The notes under the pieces are model-generated. The model saw only the letters and a list, made by a program, of their open reading frames with translations. It ran no database searches and was not told where the DNA came from. Of a stretch of DNA of 44,209 nt, positions 9,372-18,026 are shown piece by piece; positions within the stretch are counted from its first letter, which is position 1; every line of letters starts with the position of its first letter. The stretch comes from a virus. A program made the position numbers and the translations under genes. Where the stretch lies: positions 1-44,209 of IMG/VR virus record IMGVR_UViG_3300020233_000053; one strand, 5' to 3'.

Positions 9372-11041
9372 TGTCATTTGAAACACTAGGACAACAAATA
9401 AAGGCAAAATATCCTCAATATAATGATATGAGTGATAAAGAGCTCGGTCAGAAAATGGTTGTAAAATATCCTCAATATAAAGATATTGTTGAACAAACAA
9501 CTCAACCGATAGCTCAACCGACTCCTCAATCTTCTGGATATGAACCAACCTTTCCTGCTAAAATAGGAGACGTAACTTCAGAACCATTAAGAACTCTTGG
9601 AAATATACCTGCTTCAGGATATCAAACAGCAAAAGATGTGGCTAGTAGTTTTAATCCTCTTAACGCAATTAAAACCATAGGACAAATACCTGGGGAATTT
9701 TCTGGATTACAAAAAGAAGTAGGAACTCAAAAAGCAATCACAAGTACTCTTAGTGAAATCCCAAATCAACTCTATAAAATAGTTCCAAGTTCTATTAGAA
9801 AATTGATTTCGGGAGATACTCAAGGAGCAGAAAAAGATGTTGTAGAAGATCCTGTTGGGCAAATTCTTCCTCTACTTCTCGCCTTTGAAGGAATTGCAAA
9901 AGGAGTAGGAAAAGGAGCTGAATTTAATGATGCTATGAGTAAAATAGCAGAACCAATAACAAAAACAGGAAAAATTATTCTTAAAAAAGCAGCAAAAGGA
10001 ATTGGTGCTCCTATTATTGCCGGACTTGGAATAACTACTGGTGTCGGACAGCAACCAATACACGAGGCATTTGTCGGAGGAAAAAGAGGATTAAGTGGAA
10101 CTCCTTTTACTGAAGCATTAAGAGGAAAAGCTGAACCAATTTCTATTGTTAATACAGCCACAGAAGCAGTAAGAGCATTAAAAGAAAAAAGGGCTATTGA
10201 TTATAGTAAAAGGCTTAAAGAAATATCTAAACAAAAGCAAAGTTTAGATATTAGTCCATTAACTAAAAAATTAGAAGAACAATTAAAGCATTATAATATA
10301 ATTACTGATGATTCTGGTAATCTAGATTTTAGTAGGTCAACAATTGGACGAACAGAAGGAATTAAAGATGTAAAAGGGGTCGTAGAAAGAGTAAGAAGTT
10401 GGGGAACAAAACCTAATGATAGAACTCCTATTGGATTAGATATTCTTAAAAGACAATTAGATGATTTTTATTCTGATTCTGGGCAAGCAAGGTCTTTTGT
10501 AACAAATATAAATCATAGTTTAAAGCAAATTTTGAGAAAACAAGTTCCTGGATATCAGAAAATGACTTCAAATTATCAAAAAACAAGCGAATTACTTAAT
10601 GATTTTAAAAAAACAATGAGTCTTGGGGGAAAATCAGCACCTGATGCAATAATGCGAAAACTTATTTCAGGAATGAAAAGAGATAATGAATTTAGAACTC
10701 AATTACTTCAAAGTTTGGAAGATATTGGAGGAAAAGAAATAACTGAAAAAATTGCTGGTTCTCTTATGTCCACCTTATCAGCAAAAGGATTGATTGGACG
10801 AGGCGCTCAAATAGGAGCAGCTGGAGGTATAATGAGTGGTATTCTAGCGCCAAAGACTATAGCTTTCTTGCTCGCCACTTCTCCAAGATTGGTTGGAGAA
10901 TTTTTACTTACTCTTGGATATAGCACAGAGAAAGTCCATTCTTTTTTAAGATTTTTAAATGAAGCAAAATTTTTAAATAAAAAAATAGGTTTTCCTAAAA
11001 AATTGAAAGGAAAAATAAAATTAAAGAGTCTTATTAGATAA
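9371..11041 (+). CDS. Putative internal virion protein with duplicated KYPQY motif and C-terminal hydrophobic helices
   Basis: 556 residues. The N-terminus carries two copies of a short unit: AKYPQYNDMSDKELGQKM and VKYPQYKDIV, seen in other phages at the start of large virion proteins. The middle is a helical, Lys/Glu-rich section (about 270-440). The C-terminus has two hydrophobic stretches (GAAGGIMSGILAPKTIAFLL and LVGEFLLTLGY) that could insert in a membrane during DNA ejection. No enzyme motif. It follows the previous gene without a gap (A of ATGT shared with the stop TAA). Confidence 0.5.
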   Translation: MSFETLGQQIKAKYPQYNDMSDKELGQKMVVKYPQYKDIVEQTTQPIAQPTPQSSGYEPTFPAKIGDVTSEPLRTLGNIPASGYQTAKDVASSFNPLNAIKTIGQIPGEFSGLQKEVGTQKAITSTLSEIPNQLYKIVPSSIRKLISGDTQGAEKDVVEDPVGQILPLLLAFEGIAKGVGKGAEFNDAMSKIAEPITKTGKIILKKAAKGIGAPIIAGLGITTGVGQQPIHEAFVGGKRGLSGTPFTEALRGKAEPISIVNTATEAVRALKEKRAIDYSKRLKEISKQKQSLDISPLTKKLEEQLKHYNIITDDSGNLDFSRSTIGRTEGIKDVKGVVERVRSWGTKPNDRTPIGLDILKRQLDDFYSDSGQARSFVTNINHSLKQILRKQVPGYQKMTSNYQKTSELLNDFKKTMSLGGKSAPDAIMRKLISGMKRDNEFRTQLLQSLEDIGGKEITEKIAGSLMSTLSAKGLIGRGAQIGAAGGIMSGILAPKTIAFLLATSPRLVGEFLLTLGYSTEKVHSFLRFLNEAKFLNKKIGFPKKLKGKIKLKSLIR

Positions 11042-11136
11042 ATCTTCAATAGTTTTAAGTATAAGTATACCAAAAATAACTGCGAAGATAAATTGTATCA
11101 TATCTATATTATAAAGTAAAAATAGAAAAAAATCAA
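11042..11136 (+). other. Intergenic 95 bases, very AT-rich, no clear signal
   Basis: Contains a 6-base inverted repeat (ATCTTC / GAAGAT) and TATA-like runs (TATATTATAAAG), but no convincing -35/-10 pair at proper spacing. No ORF on either strand looks real. Confidence 0.4.
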
Positions 11137-13209
11137 GTGAAATATCCACCCTTACAATTTAACGATAATAAGCCTATTGACTTGAATACATCTCAATATC
11201 TTTTTAATAACCAACAACCAACCCCTCAACCAGTCTCTCAATTTACTCCTCAATCAGCCTCTCCATCAATTCCTAAGCCGTTATTTGTGCCTAAAGATAA
11301 TCTTTCTCAGACCACACCTAAAATAATAAACCAAGAACAAGCTAATCAATATCCACTCAACAAGGCGGCTAATTTTCTTGGAGATCAATTCAATAAAAAC
11401 CAAGAAGCATATAATGCACTTACTATTCCTTTGTCGGGTGGTAAAAAATTAGATGTGACAGGCTTTGCTGCTCCATTAAAGGCAGTTAATCTTGGAAGAG
11501 AAGCAATCCAAGAAGCTCCTCAAGTTTTCAAAGAGTTCAAAGACTTAACAACTCGCGTCCTTGAAAACTTAAAAGGAAAATCTAAAGTATCAAAGCAATT
11601 TATTGAAAATCTTACAAATCAACCTCAACTCAAACAAGCCGAACGAGATATAATTCGCGAAACACTTCAAGATAGTCCAAAAGATGTTTCGGTTAAAGAA
11701 TTTGCAGATAGAGTTAAGACAAGATTATTACCTTTAAAAGTAAGAGAGCCGACGTTAGAGTCAAGATATGAAAACATAGCATTACCTCCAGAACTTAGAG
11801 GCAATGTAGCTAATTATTCAGAACATATATATGAAAGCCCTATTAAAACATCAGCAGGAGATGTTCATTTTGACAGTTCTCAATTTCCCAACTACTTTGC
11901 CCATACAAGGGTAGAGGATTTGGCAGATAAAACTCGTCGAGTAATAGAAATTCAAAGTGATTTAATGCAGAAAGGAAGATTAGAGGAAGAGAATTTTAAG
12001 GTAGGAGGTAGCTTGGGGGGATTAAAACCTCTTCATCTTCTCGGGCAAGAAGCTTTAGGGGAAATATCGCAAAATTTAGAACAACTCCAACCTTATCGGA
12101 ATACCTGGTACGAGCGCATAATCCGTGAAGAAATCAAAAAAGCCGCACAAGACGGTAAGACGACACTTCTATTTCCTACAGGAGAAACCGCAATGAAGAT
12201 TGAAGGGTTAGGAGAAAGTAATAATTTTTTTGTCAAAGATACAACAGGAGTAGAGGGAGCGATGAAAAGTATAAAGAAGGAAGAACTTAAAGTTGGGAAA
12301 TTAATCAGAGATAATGCAAGTATTCACGGTAATGACTGGATAATAACCGATGTCCTTGGCGACGGGAAGTTTAGGGCAGTGCCGAAAGGCAGATTAGAAA
12401 GCGTAGGAATAAAAACATTATCTGAAGCAAGTTCTAATGATATGCGATTCATAGAATTAGGCACAGAAGCTTTCGATATTTCAGGTAAAGTAGATACTTC
12501 TAACCCTATCTACAAATTCTACGAGAAAGACGTTCAGAAATTCCTTAAACATTTAGGAATGAATATGAAACAAATTAAAGATCCACAAGGCGTAGAATGG
12601 TTTAAAATACCTGTTAAAAAAGAAATAGCGGAAGAACCTGTCTTAAATCTCGGTCACGCAAATCTCAAGACAATTCTAAAAACCGCAGGAATAAGCGCTG
12701 GCGGCGCTACTGGAGCTCTAGGAATTAAAAAAGCGTTCAAACAAAGCGATAAACCAAATTATACTTATAAGCGAAAAGGAAATAGATTAAAGAAACAAGA
12801 CATATTGAAAGCAATTGCTTATAATGAAACAGGAATAATTCCAGAAGGAAAAAAGTATAGTTATCATAAATATAGTGGAGATCCAAAACTTGGAGAAGAT
12901 ATGGGTAAATACCAAGTAACAGAAGGAGAATTAAAAAGATACTCTAAAAGATATTATGGTCGTCAGCTTACTCCTGACGAATTTCTCAATAATCCTAAAA
13001 TACAAGACGACTATATGTTGGGTAAGATTAGATATTTACGAGAAGCTGAAGGGTATTCCGATGATCAAATAATAGTTATGCATAATGGTGGATTAAATAT
13101 AGACACGGAAACATTAAAAGCTCGAAAATATGTACAGAAAGCAAGAAATTATCTCAAGGAAAGAAAAATCAAATTAAAAGCAAAGAAACCATTGTTTATT
13201 AAGCAGTAA
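11137..13209 (+). CDS. Polyvalent virion protein with a C-terminal lytic transglycosylase domain
   Basis: 690 residues, GTG start. Residues 1-75 are Pro/Gln-rich. Around 225-345 lies a phage polyvalent-protein-type domain: FPNYFAHTRVEDL..RRVIEIQSDLMQKGRL and WYERIIREEIKKAAQDGKTTLLFPTGE, matching the AHxR / EIQSDWHQxGR / AAxxGxD..TTG pattern of those proteins. Residues ~555-665 look like a transglycosylase: AIAYNETG with probable catalytic Glu564, then GKYQVTEGELKRYSKRYYGRQ (21 residues, split here for reading) and MHNGGL. Likely cuts peptidoglycan during DNA entry. The preceding three genes are probable ejection partners. Confidence 0.6.
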   Translation: MKYPPLQFNDNKPIDLNTSQYLFNNQQPTPQPVSQFTPQSASPSIPKPLFVPKDNLSQTTPKIINQEQANQYPLNKAANFLGDQFNKNQEAYNALTIPLSGGKKLDVTGFAAPLKAVNLGREAIQEAPQVFKEFKDLTTRVLENLKGKSKVSKQFIENLTNQPQLKQAERDIIRETLQDSPKDVSVKEFADRVKTRLLPLKVREPTLESRYENIALPPELRGNVANYSEHIYESPIKTSAGDVHFDSSQFPNYFAHTRVEDLADKTRRVIEIQSDLMQKGRLEEENFKVGGSLGGLKPLHLLGQEALGEISQNLEQLQPYRNTWYERIIREEIKKAAQDGKTTLLFPTGETAMKIEGLGESNNFFVKDTTGVEGAMKSIKKEELKVGKLIRDNASIHGNDWIITDVLGDGKFRAVPKGRLESVGIKTLSEASSNDMRFIELGTEAFDISGKVDTSNPIYKFYEKDVQKFLKHLGMNMKQIKDPQGVEWFKIPVKKEIAEEPVLNLGHANLKTILKTAGISAGGATGALGIKKAFKQSDKPNYTYKRKGNRLKKQDILKAIAYNETGIIPEGKKYSYHKYSGDPKLGEDMGKYQVTEGELKRYSKRYYGRQLTPDEFLNNPKIQDDYMLGKIRYLREAEGYSDDQIIVMHNGGLNIDTETLKARKYVQKARNYLKERKIKLKAKKPLFIKQ

Positions 13210-13218
13210 AACAGCGCA

Positions 13219-13244
13219 TAATTCAAAAGACAATCGCTTGTCCT
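13219..13244 (+). repeat. Copy 1 of a 26-bp intergenic repeat with a small hairpin
   Basis: Identical over 26 bases to 33226-33251. The core GACAA-TCGC-TTGTC is a 5-bp stem with a 4-base loop. Here it lies between the transglycosylase gene and the propeller-like gene, upstream of a -10 box; the second copy lies between TerS and TerL. Could be an RNA-processing site, weak terminator or operator. Confidence 0.7.
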
Positions 13245-13265
13245 AGATTTAAATAGTAAAGAGGA

Positions 13266-13277
13266 TATAATATATAT
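13266..13277 (+). promoter_or_regulatory. -10 box for the tail-hub gene, leaderless
   Basis: TATAAT at 13266-13271, seven bases before the A of ATG 13278. The -35 region (CTAGAT at 13243-13248) is poor and overlaps the end of the 26-bp repeat, so an activator may be required. Confidence 0.45.
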
Positions 13278-14714
13278 ATGAGCAACATTAAACCATTCTT
13301 AATCACAAATTTTAAAGACGGGATTATTACCGAAGGAGTTATTAGTGAGTCCTTAATGCCAGCAGGAGCGGTGGCAGAAGCTATTAATGTTCATTTCGAT
13401 AAAATGGGTTCTGTAGAATTAAGAAAAGGGCTTACGCTTCTTGGAAGTCAAATATCTGCCGGAAATACAATTCTTGGATTACATCAATTCTTAGATGAAG
13501 GAGCTGGAACAAATAATCAACTCCTTGCCGTTGTGAATACGGTAACTTATTATCTTGCTTCGGGAACTTGGACTTCCAAACGAACAGGATTAACAGCAAA
13601 TAAAAAAGCTAGATTTACAAATTTTCTAGATTCTATTTTTATGGTTAATGGAGCAGATGCAATGAATACTTGGGATGCTGATCCAGCAACTAGTTTTACA
13701 ACAACAAATACGGTTTCAGCCCCGGTAGCTAGTTTTATAGACAATTATCGTTCAAGAGTATGGGCTGCAAATACATCAGCAAATCCATCTCGTTTATGGT
13801 ATAGTTCAGTAGCGGCTACAGATGGAACTATAGATTGGACTAGTTCTGATTCTTCATATATTGATATTGCTCCTGGAGATGGAGAAGATATAACAGGAAT
13901 AATAAAATCACCTCGAGCCTTACTAGTCTTTAAGAATAATCATATTTATAGAGTTTATAATATACACGAAACAGAACCGGACGCTAAAATTTTTGTTGGC
14001 ACATATTCTCAGGAATCAATTGTAAGTGCAAAAGATGGAGTTTATTTTCATCATCCTTCAGGAATTTATAGAATTAGAACAGGAGAATCTTTGCCTGTTG
14101 AAATTTCTAAACCTATTTATGATTTTATAAAAAATATTTCCAGTTCTTTTTATACAAATGTTGGAGGCTGGAAAGATAACGATCATATTTATATGAGTCT
14201 TGGAAATATAACTATAAATGGCATCTCTTTTACGAATGTAGTAGCAAGATGGACAATCTCAACAGAAGTTTGGACAATTTATTCTTATACAACACAATTA
14301 AGATTAGGAACAGATTATGATGATGGTTCTAATATCTTACAAGTAGTTGGAGATAATAACGGAAATGTTTTACAATTAAATACCGGAAATGACGATAATG
14401 GTGGCGCTATTTTTTATTCTTTAATAACTGGATGGCATAATTTTGATGGCTTACGAAGTGAAACAAAAACAATTACAAAATTAGCTAGTTTACATAAAAA
14501 TGCTCAAGGAATAAAATTGGAATGGCAGAACGAAAATATGAAAAATTTTGAATGGGAATCAGTTGGAATGTTAGACAGTAAGGAGACTATTTTTGAAGAT
14601 AAAAATATAAAAGGACATAAGATTAGATTTCGTCTATCAGGTAATTCAAAAGGTGGTCAATGGCAATGGGACGGGTTAGAATTATTAGAAGGAATTAATG
14701 AAGGGGTAATATAA
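13278..14714 (+). CDS. Beta-propeller-like tail hub / DNA-stabilisation protein (gp10-like)
   Basis: 478 residues. Opening INNFKDG-type motif (ITNFKDGIITEG), then AINVHFDKMGSVELRKGL, blade-like segments (DSIFMVNGADAMNTWD, DNYRSRVWAANTSANPSRLWYSS), DGEDITGIIKSPRALLVFKNNHIYRVYN, and HHPSGIYRIRTGESLPVEIS. This series is what I know from P22 gp10-type and podovirus tail-tubular-B-type proteins that close the portal channel. Assignment by pattern. It starts leaderless and its last base is the A of the next ATG. Confidence 0.55.
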   Translation: MSNIKPFLITNFKDGIITEGVISESLMPAGAVAEAINVHFDKMGSVELRKGLTLLGSQISAGNTILGLHQFLDEGAGTNNQLLAVVNTVTYYLASGTWTSKRTGLTANKKARFTNFLDSIFMVNGADAMNTWDADPATSFTTTNTVSAPVASFIDNYRSRVWAANTSANPSRLWYSSVAATDGTIDWTSSDSSYIDIAPGDGEDITGIIKSPRALLVFKNNHIYRVYNIHETEPDAKIFVGTYSQESIVSAKDGVYFHHPSGIYRIRTGESLPVEISKPIYDFIKNISSSFYTNVGGWKDNDHIYMSLGNITINGISFTNVVARWTISTEVWTIYSYTTQLRLGTDYDDGSNILQVVGDNNGNVLQLNTGNDDNGGAIFYSLITGWHNFDGLRSETKTITKLASLHKNAQGIKLEWQNENMKNFEWESVGMLDSKETIFEDKNIKGHKIRFRLSGNSKGGQWQWDGLELLEGINEGVI

Positions 14715-15196
14715 TGAAGAAATTTCTACAGTTTTTATTCCAAATACAACGACAAAATGCAGAGGCAAAACAAATTGCCAAACATCTTTCTCGAGTTCTT
14801 TTATATGAATTAAAAGGAAAAGATACATTATATCCAGACTTAAAAGAGGGATTTGAAAAATTAGAAAAAAGAATGGAACAACTTAATAAACCAATCTTTC
14901 TTGTAGAAGCGTTTAGGTCTGCTAAAAAGCAAAACGATTATTATAAAAAAATTCCTAAAATAACTAACGCAAAAGGACTACAATCATATCATCAATATGG
15001 ATTAGCATTTGATGTTGCATTCAAGAAATATAAATGGAGTCCTCCTGGATGGCATTGGTGGGTAACTCTCGGAGACGAAGGAAAAAAACTTGGACTTATC
15101 TGGGGAGGAGAATTCAAAGATTATGGTCATTTTGAATTACATCAGAATTTTACTTGGAAAAACTTGATTAATTATTTTCAAAGGTCGGCAAATTAA
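14714..15196 (+). CDS. M15-family peptidoglycan peptidase (endolysin)
   Basis: 160 residues. The C-terminal domain has the D-Ala-D-Ala carboxypeptidase / L-Ala-D-Glu endopeptidase pattern: EAFRSAKKQNDYY, SYHQYGLAFD (zinc ligands His93 and Asp100), and GGEFKDYGHFEL with His139. The N-terminal ~55 residues are a helical hairpin without a clear signal peptide. It would cut the peptide stem of peptidoglycan at lysis. A holin-like gene follows 13 bases downstream, making a lysis cassette. Confidence 0.85.
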   Translation: MKKFLQFLFQIQRQNAEAKQIAKHLSRVLLYELKGKDTLYPDLKEGFEKLEKRMEQLNKPIFLVEAFRSAKKQNDYYKKIPKITNAKGLQSYHQYGLAFDVAFKKYKWSPPGWHWWVTLGDEGKKLGLIWGGEFKDYGHFELHQNFTWKNLINYFQRSAN

Positions 15197-15209
15197 AAAA
15201 GTAAAAAAC

Positions 15210-15416
15210 ATGAATAAAGCATACGAAAGAATTTTATTTAGATTTATTAGAGCGTTTCTTGCTGGAGCTATTTCAACTATGATTGTAGTTCTTCCTTTTA
15301 GTGGTAGTTCTTGGGGAGAAATTAGAATATGGTTAGGGTCCTTGGTTTTTGCGGGATTGATTGGAGGAATTACAGGCCTTATTATGGCGGCTGATAAGTA
15401 TTTTCGACATAAATAA
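15210..15416 (+). CDS. Putative holin (two membrane helices)
   Basis: 68 residues. Two hydrophobic helices (about 12-30, FIRAFLAGAISTMIVVLPF, and 42-60, LGSLVFAGLIGGITGLIMA) are separated by a short polar turn. N-terminus and C-terminus (DKYFRHK) are basic, the usual form of a class II-like phage holin. No family match claimed; the call rests on topology and on position next to the endolysin. Confidence 0.6.
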   Translation: MNKAYERILFRFIRAFLAGAISTMIVVLPFSGSSWGEIRIWLGSLVFAGLIGGITGLIMAADKYFRHK

Positions 15417-15425
15417 TCTAAAAAA

Positions 15426-15475
15426 TGTGGATAACTAACTTGATTTTTTGATATTTTTTATCTATACTTTAGATA
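15426..15475 (+). promoter_or_regulatory. Promoter with inverted DnaA box, upstream of the replication genes
   Basis: TGTGGATAA at 15426-15434 (reverse complement of the DnaA box TTATCCACA), TTGATT at 15440-15445, 17-base spacer, TATACT at 15463-15468. The ATG at 15476 lies 8 bases after the -10, so the mRNA is expected to have no leader. The first 26 bases are identical to those at 20057-20082. Confidence 0.75.
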
Positions 15476-16255
15476 ATGGTTTTCAGTATTCAACAACTTA
15501 TTGATAACGAGTTATTAAAAAAAAATCAAGAAAGAAGCTCTAAAGAACAGACTACCTGGCACGCATCGTCGCTAGGTAGTTGTTTGTGTGGAACTTATCT
15601 AAAAAGAATAGGAGCTCAACCTGATGAGGGAAAAGAAATTGATTCAAGAACATTACGTGTTTTTGATATGGGAAATAAAATAGAAGATTGGGTAGTTGAA
15701 TTACTTAAAAAGCAAAATAAATACAAAATTCAAACCCAACAAAGAATTTTTAACGAAGAATATAATTTTAGTGGTTATGACGATGTTGAAATTCTTGATA
15801 AAGAAACTAAGGAAATAGAAATAGTTGAAATAAAATCGAAGCATTCCAGAGCTTTTTGGTATATGGATAAAAAAGGACAAGGAGCAATGATACATCATAA
15901 AATGCAACTTTGGTCTTATCTTAATTTTAGGGAAGCTGGAAAAATAAATAAAGGTAAGGTTGTTTATATTTCTAAAGACGACTCAGCAATTCTTGAATAT
16001 CCTGTTTTTTTAAATGACAAAAAGTTAAAGACTCAAATTATTGATCAATTAGAAATTCTCAACGAATCTTGGAAAGAAAAGGTTCCACCCTTACCTGCTC
16101 CAAATGGAAGTTGGCAAGCAAAATACTGTAATTTTCATAAACAATGTTTACAACAAGAAAAATATCTAAGAAAAGAACCATTATTTTATAAAGATTTAGA
16201 AATTTCGAAAATAGTAAAAAGGTCGATAGAAAACAAAAAATTACAAATTAAGTAG
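15476..16255 (+). CDS. PD-(D/E)XK nuclease, Cas4/RecB-like
   Basis: 259 residues. Motifs in order: HASSLGSCLCGTYLKR with Cys36/Cys38, GNKIEDWVVELL, FSGYDDVEI (active-site Asp), IEIVEIKSK (ExK, Glu118/Lys120), HHKMQLWSYL (QxxxY, Gln144), and a late pair Cys218/Cys224 (YCNFHKQC). Four cysteines flanking the nuclease fold are the iron-sulphur layout of Cas4/AddB-like exonucleases. It probably trims DNA ends in phage recombination or replication. Next to an SSB gene 10 bases downstream; no CRISPR array or other cas gene is present. Confidence 0.75.
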   Translation: MVFSIQQLIDNELLKKNQERSSKEQTTWHASSLGSCLCGTYLKRIGAQPDEGKEIDSRTLRVFDMGNKIEDWVVELLKKQNKYKIQTQQRIFNEEYNFSGYDDVEILDKETKEIEIVEIKSKHSRAFWYMDKKGQGAMIHHKMQLWSYLNFREAGKINKGKVVYISKDDSAILEYPVFLNDKKLKTQIIDQLEILNESWKEKVPPLPAPNGSWQAKYCNFHKQCLQQEKYLRKEPLFYKDLEISKIVKRSIENKKLQIK

Positions 16256-16265
16256 ACTTAAAAAA

Positions 16266-16913
16266 ATGACATATAATTTTAACGAACAAATCAAAGGAAC
16301 AGAAAAAAAATACGGAGTTGGGGGAAATCAAGACGAATACTTTAACTTTGAAAAAGGAGATAATCGCATTAGAATTTTAACTCCTAATGAGCCTTATGGC
16401 TATCATTATTTAGGTAAAGGAGCTAAAAGTCCTGTTTGTTATGGGCAAGACAAAGGATGTCCTCATCACGGAGAAGATGCTCCTAAAGTGAATGTAAAAT
16501 GGTGTGGATATGTATTAGACAAAAAAGACGATAAAATAAAAATCGCAATGTTTCCACATACTGTTATTAAAGCGGTAGGCCTTTTACAGAGCGATGAAGA
16601 TTATGCTTTTAGCGATCTTCCAATGCCTTACGATATTAAAGTAACTTTTGATCCGGATGCTTCTCCAGGAGATATGTATAAAATTCTCCCTACACCGCAA
16701 AAAGAAGAATTATCTGAAGAAATTAAGAAAGAACTCGATAAAAGATTAACTGAGATAACTCCTGAGCAATTAATTGAAAAAATGAAAAAGAAACAAATGA
16801 AAGCTGATGGAATTGATCCTACCAAACTTCAAGAAGTTGAACAAGTCCCACCTCAAGAATCTGTAGTCGAGTATCCTGAAGATGATATTAATCCTGAAGA
16901 TATTCCTTTCTAA
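16266..16913 (+). CDS. Single-stranded DNA-binding protein with zinc site and acidic tail
   Basis: 215 residues. N-terminal OB-like region (EYFNFEKGDNRIRILTP), then a zinc-type site CYGQDKGCPHHGEDAPKVN...WC (Cys58, Cys65, His67/68, Cys80) as in T4 gp32-like proteins, a helical middle, and the acidic C-terminus EYPEDDINPEDIPF. The DDIPF-like tip is what bacterial SSBs use to recruit partner enzymes. Placed between the nuclease and replication protein O genes, two bases before the latter. Confidence 0.7.
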   Translation: MTYNFNEQIKGTEKKYGVGGNQDEYFNFEKGDNRIRILTPNEPYGYHYLGKGAKSPVCYGQDKGCPHHGEDAPKVNVKWCGYVLDKKDDKIKIAMFPHTVIKAVGLLQSDEDYAFSDLPMPYDIKVTFDPDASPGDMYKILPTPQKEELSEEIKKELDKRLTEITPEQLIEKMKKKQMKADGIDPTKLQEVEQVPPQESVVEYPEDDINPEDIPF

Positions 16914-16915
16914 AA

Positions 16916-17698
16916 ATGGTAAGAGAATTAAAAGTATTCCCCGGATTTGAACCTCCGCATGAAAATTACTGGCAATACCCTAAAGCTTTGAATGGTTATT
17001 GGAGTCAATTAAATGGTTCAGAGCAAAAAGTATTGGATTATATTTTGCGCCATACTTGGGGTTATCAAAAAACTTGTGATAAAATTAGTCTTTCTCAATT
17101 TAAAAACGGAATTAAAAAGAAAAATGGAGAATACTTTGATAGAGGAACAGGAATAAAACAAGATTCAACCATCTTAAAAGCTATCAAAATGCTCGAGAAA
17201 ATAGGCTTTATTGAGTGTGTACAAATTGCAAGGAAAACTAAATTTATTAAATTACGACCTCTGTATAAATTACAGGAGTCTTCTGTAAAAAATACAGGAG
17301 TCGCTACTGTAAAAAATACAGATACAATATATACCGATACAATAAATAAATTAACAATAACTGCAAGCAAGAAGCTTGCTGCACGTCCTCTCAAGAGAAA
17401 ACTCGACGATAAATCAGAGATGTCTTTACGGGAATTTATTGAATGGTGTAGAAAGTCGTCGCAGCGTCATATTAACATTATCGGAGAGTACGCGGATCAA
17501 AAACAACTCTCGGATTACAACACTAAAGGTCAATGGACAAGCTTCATTAAAAGAAATCTTCGTGCCTCACGACAACTTTCACCTTATACTGATGATCAAT
17601 TAAGTAAAGCCATGAAAAGATTAAATCGTGCAAAAAACGAACAAGGATACATAAAAAAATGGACATTAGAAACTTTAGCTAAGTTTTTAGACGAATAA
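16916..17698 (+). CDS. Replication protein O-like initiator (winged helix)
   Basis: 260 residues. Residues ~15-115 match the phage replication protein O N-terminal domain: NYWQYPKALNGYWSQLNGSEQKVLDYILRHTWGY (broken here by length rules after each 20), then DKISLSQFKNGI, and TILKAIKMLEKIGFIE for the recognition helices. A linker leads to a C-terminal helical domain (about 165-260, FIEWCRKSSQRHINIIGEYADQ) that may contact the helicase loader. No helicase or polymerase gene is seen, so host replication proteins would be recruited. Confidence 0.65.
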   Translation: MVRELKVFPGFEPPHENYWQYPKALNGYWSQLNGSEQKVLDYILRHTWGYQKTCDKISLSQFKNGIKKKNGEYFDRGTGIKQDSTILKAIKMLEKIGFIECVQIARKTKFIKLRPLYKLQESSVKNTGVATVKNTDTIYTDTINKLTITASKKLAARPLKRKLDDKSEMSLREFIEWCRKSSQRHINIIGEYADQKQLSDYNTKGQWTSFIKRNLRASRQLSPYTDDQLSKAMKRLNRAKNEQGYIKKWTLETLAKFLDE

Positions 17699-17699
17699 A

Positions 17700-18026
17700 A
17701 TGTTTGAAAAAGAAAAAAAAGAAAAAATCAAAAAAGAGTTTACACAATCAGAAATAATTGCCTTAGATAACGAACTTGAAACATATCGCTCAGATATTAT
17801 TTTTGAAGGAAGAAAGTTTTGGGGGTTAACTTTAGCAAATAGATTCCGCTTCTTACAAAATAAAGGAATTATAGTTATGAAAGAAATAAAAGACGAAATG
17901 TTAACTATGTCGCAATTACCAAATCTTGGAATACGAAAAATTAAAGAATATGCAGAATTTGAAAACAAAATAGAATCAGTCGAAAAAATGCGTCAGATTA
18001 AAAAGGCTGGAAGTTTTGGAATATGA
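17700..18026 (+). CDS. Small helical protein of unknown function in the replication block
   Basis: 108 residues, Lys/Glu-rich at the start (MFEKEKKEKIKKEF) and helical throughout; includes MSQLPNLGIRKIKEYAEFENKI. One base after the replication protein stop, and overlapping the next gene by 4 bases (ATGA). The position suggests a replication accessory protein (for instance a helicase-loader-sized factor), but there is no motif to prove it. Confidence 0.5.
   Translation: MFEKEKKEKIKKEFTQSEIIALDNELETYRSDIIFEGRKFWGLTLANRFRFLQNKGIIVMKEIKDEMLTMSQLPNLGIRKIKEYAEFENKIESVEKMRQIKKAGSFGI

Noticed and set aside
9820-10161. Minus-strand ORF of 113 codons
   Set aside because: It lies within the internal virion protein gene on the other strand, with proline-rich low-quality composition expected from antisense of a Lys/Gly-rich gene.
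15476-16255. Part of a CRISPR-Cas system
   Set aside because: The Cas4-like nuclease stands alone; no repeat-spacer array and no other cas gene. RecB/Cas4-like nucleases are common phage recombination enzymes.
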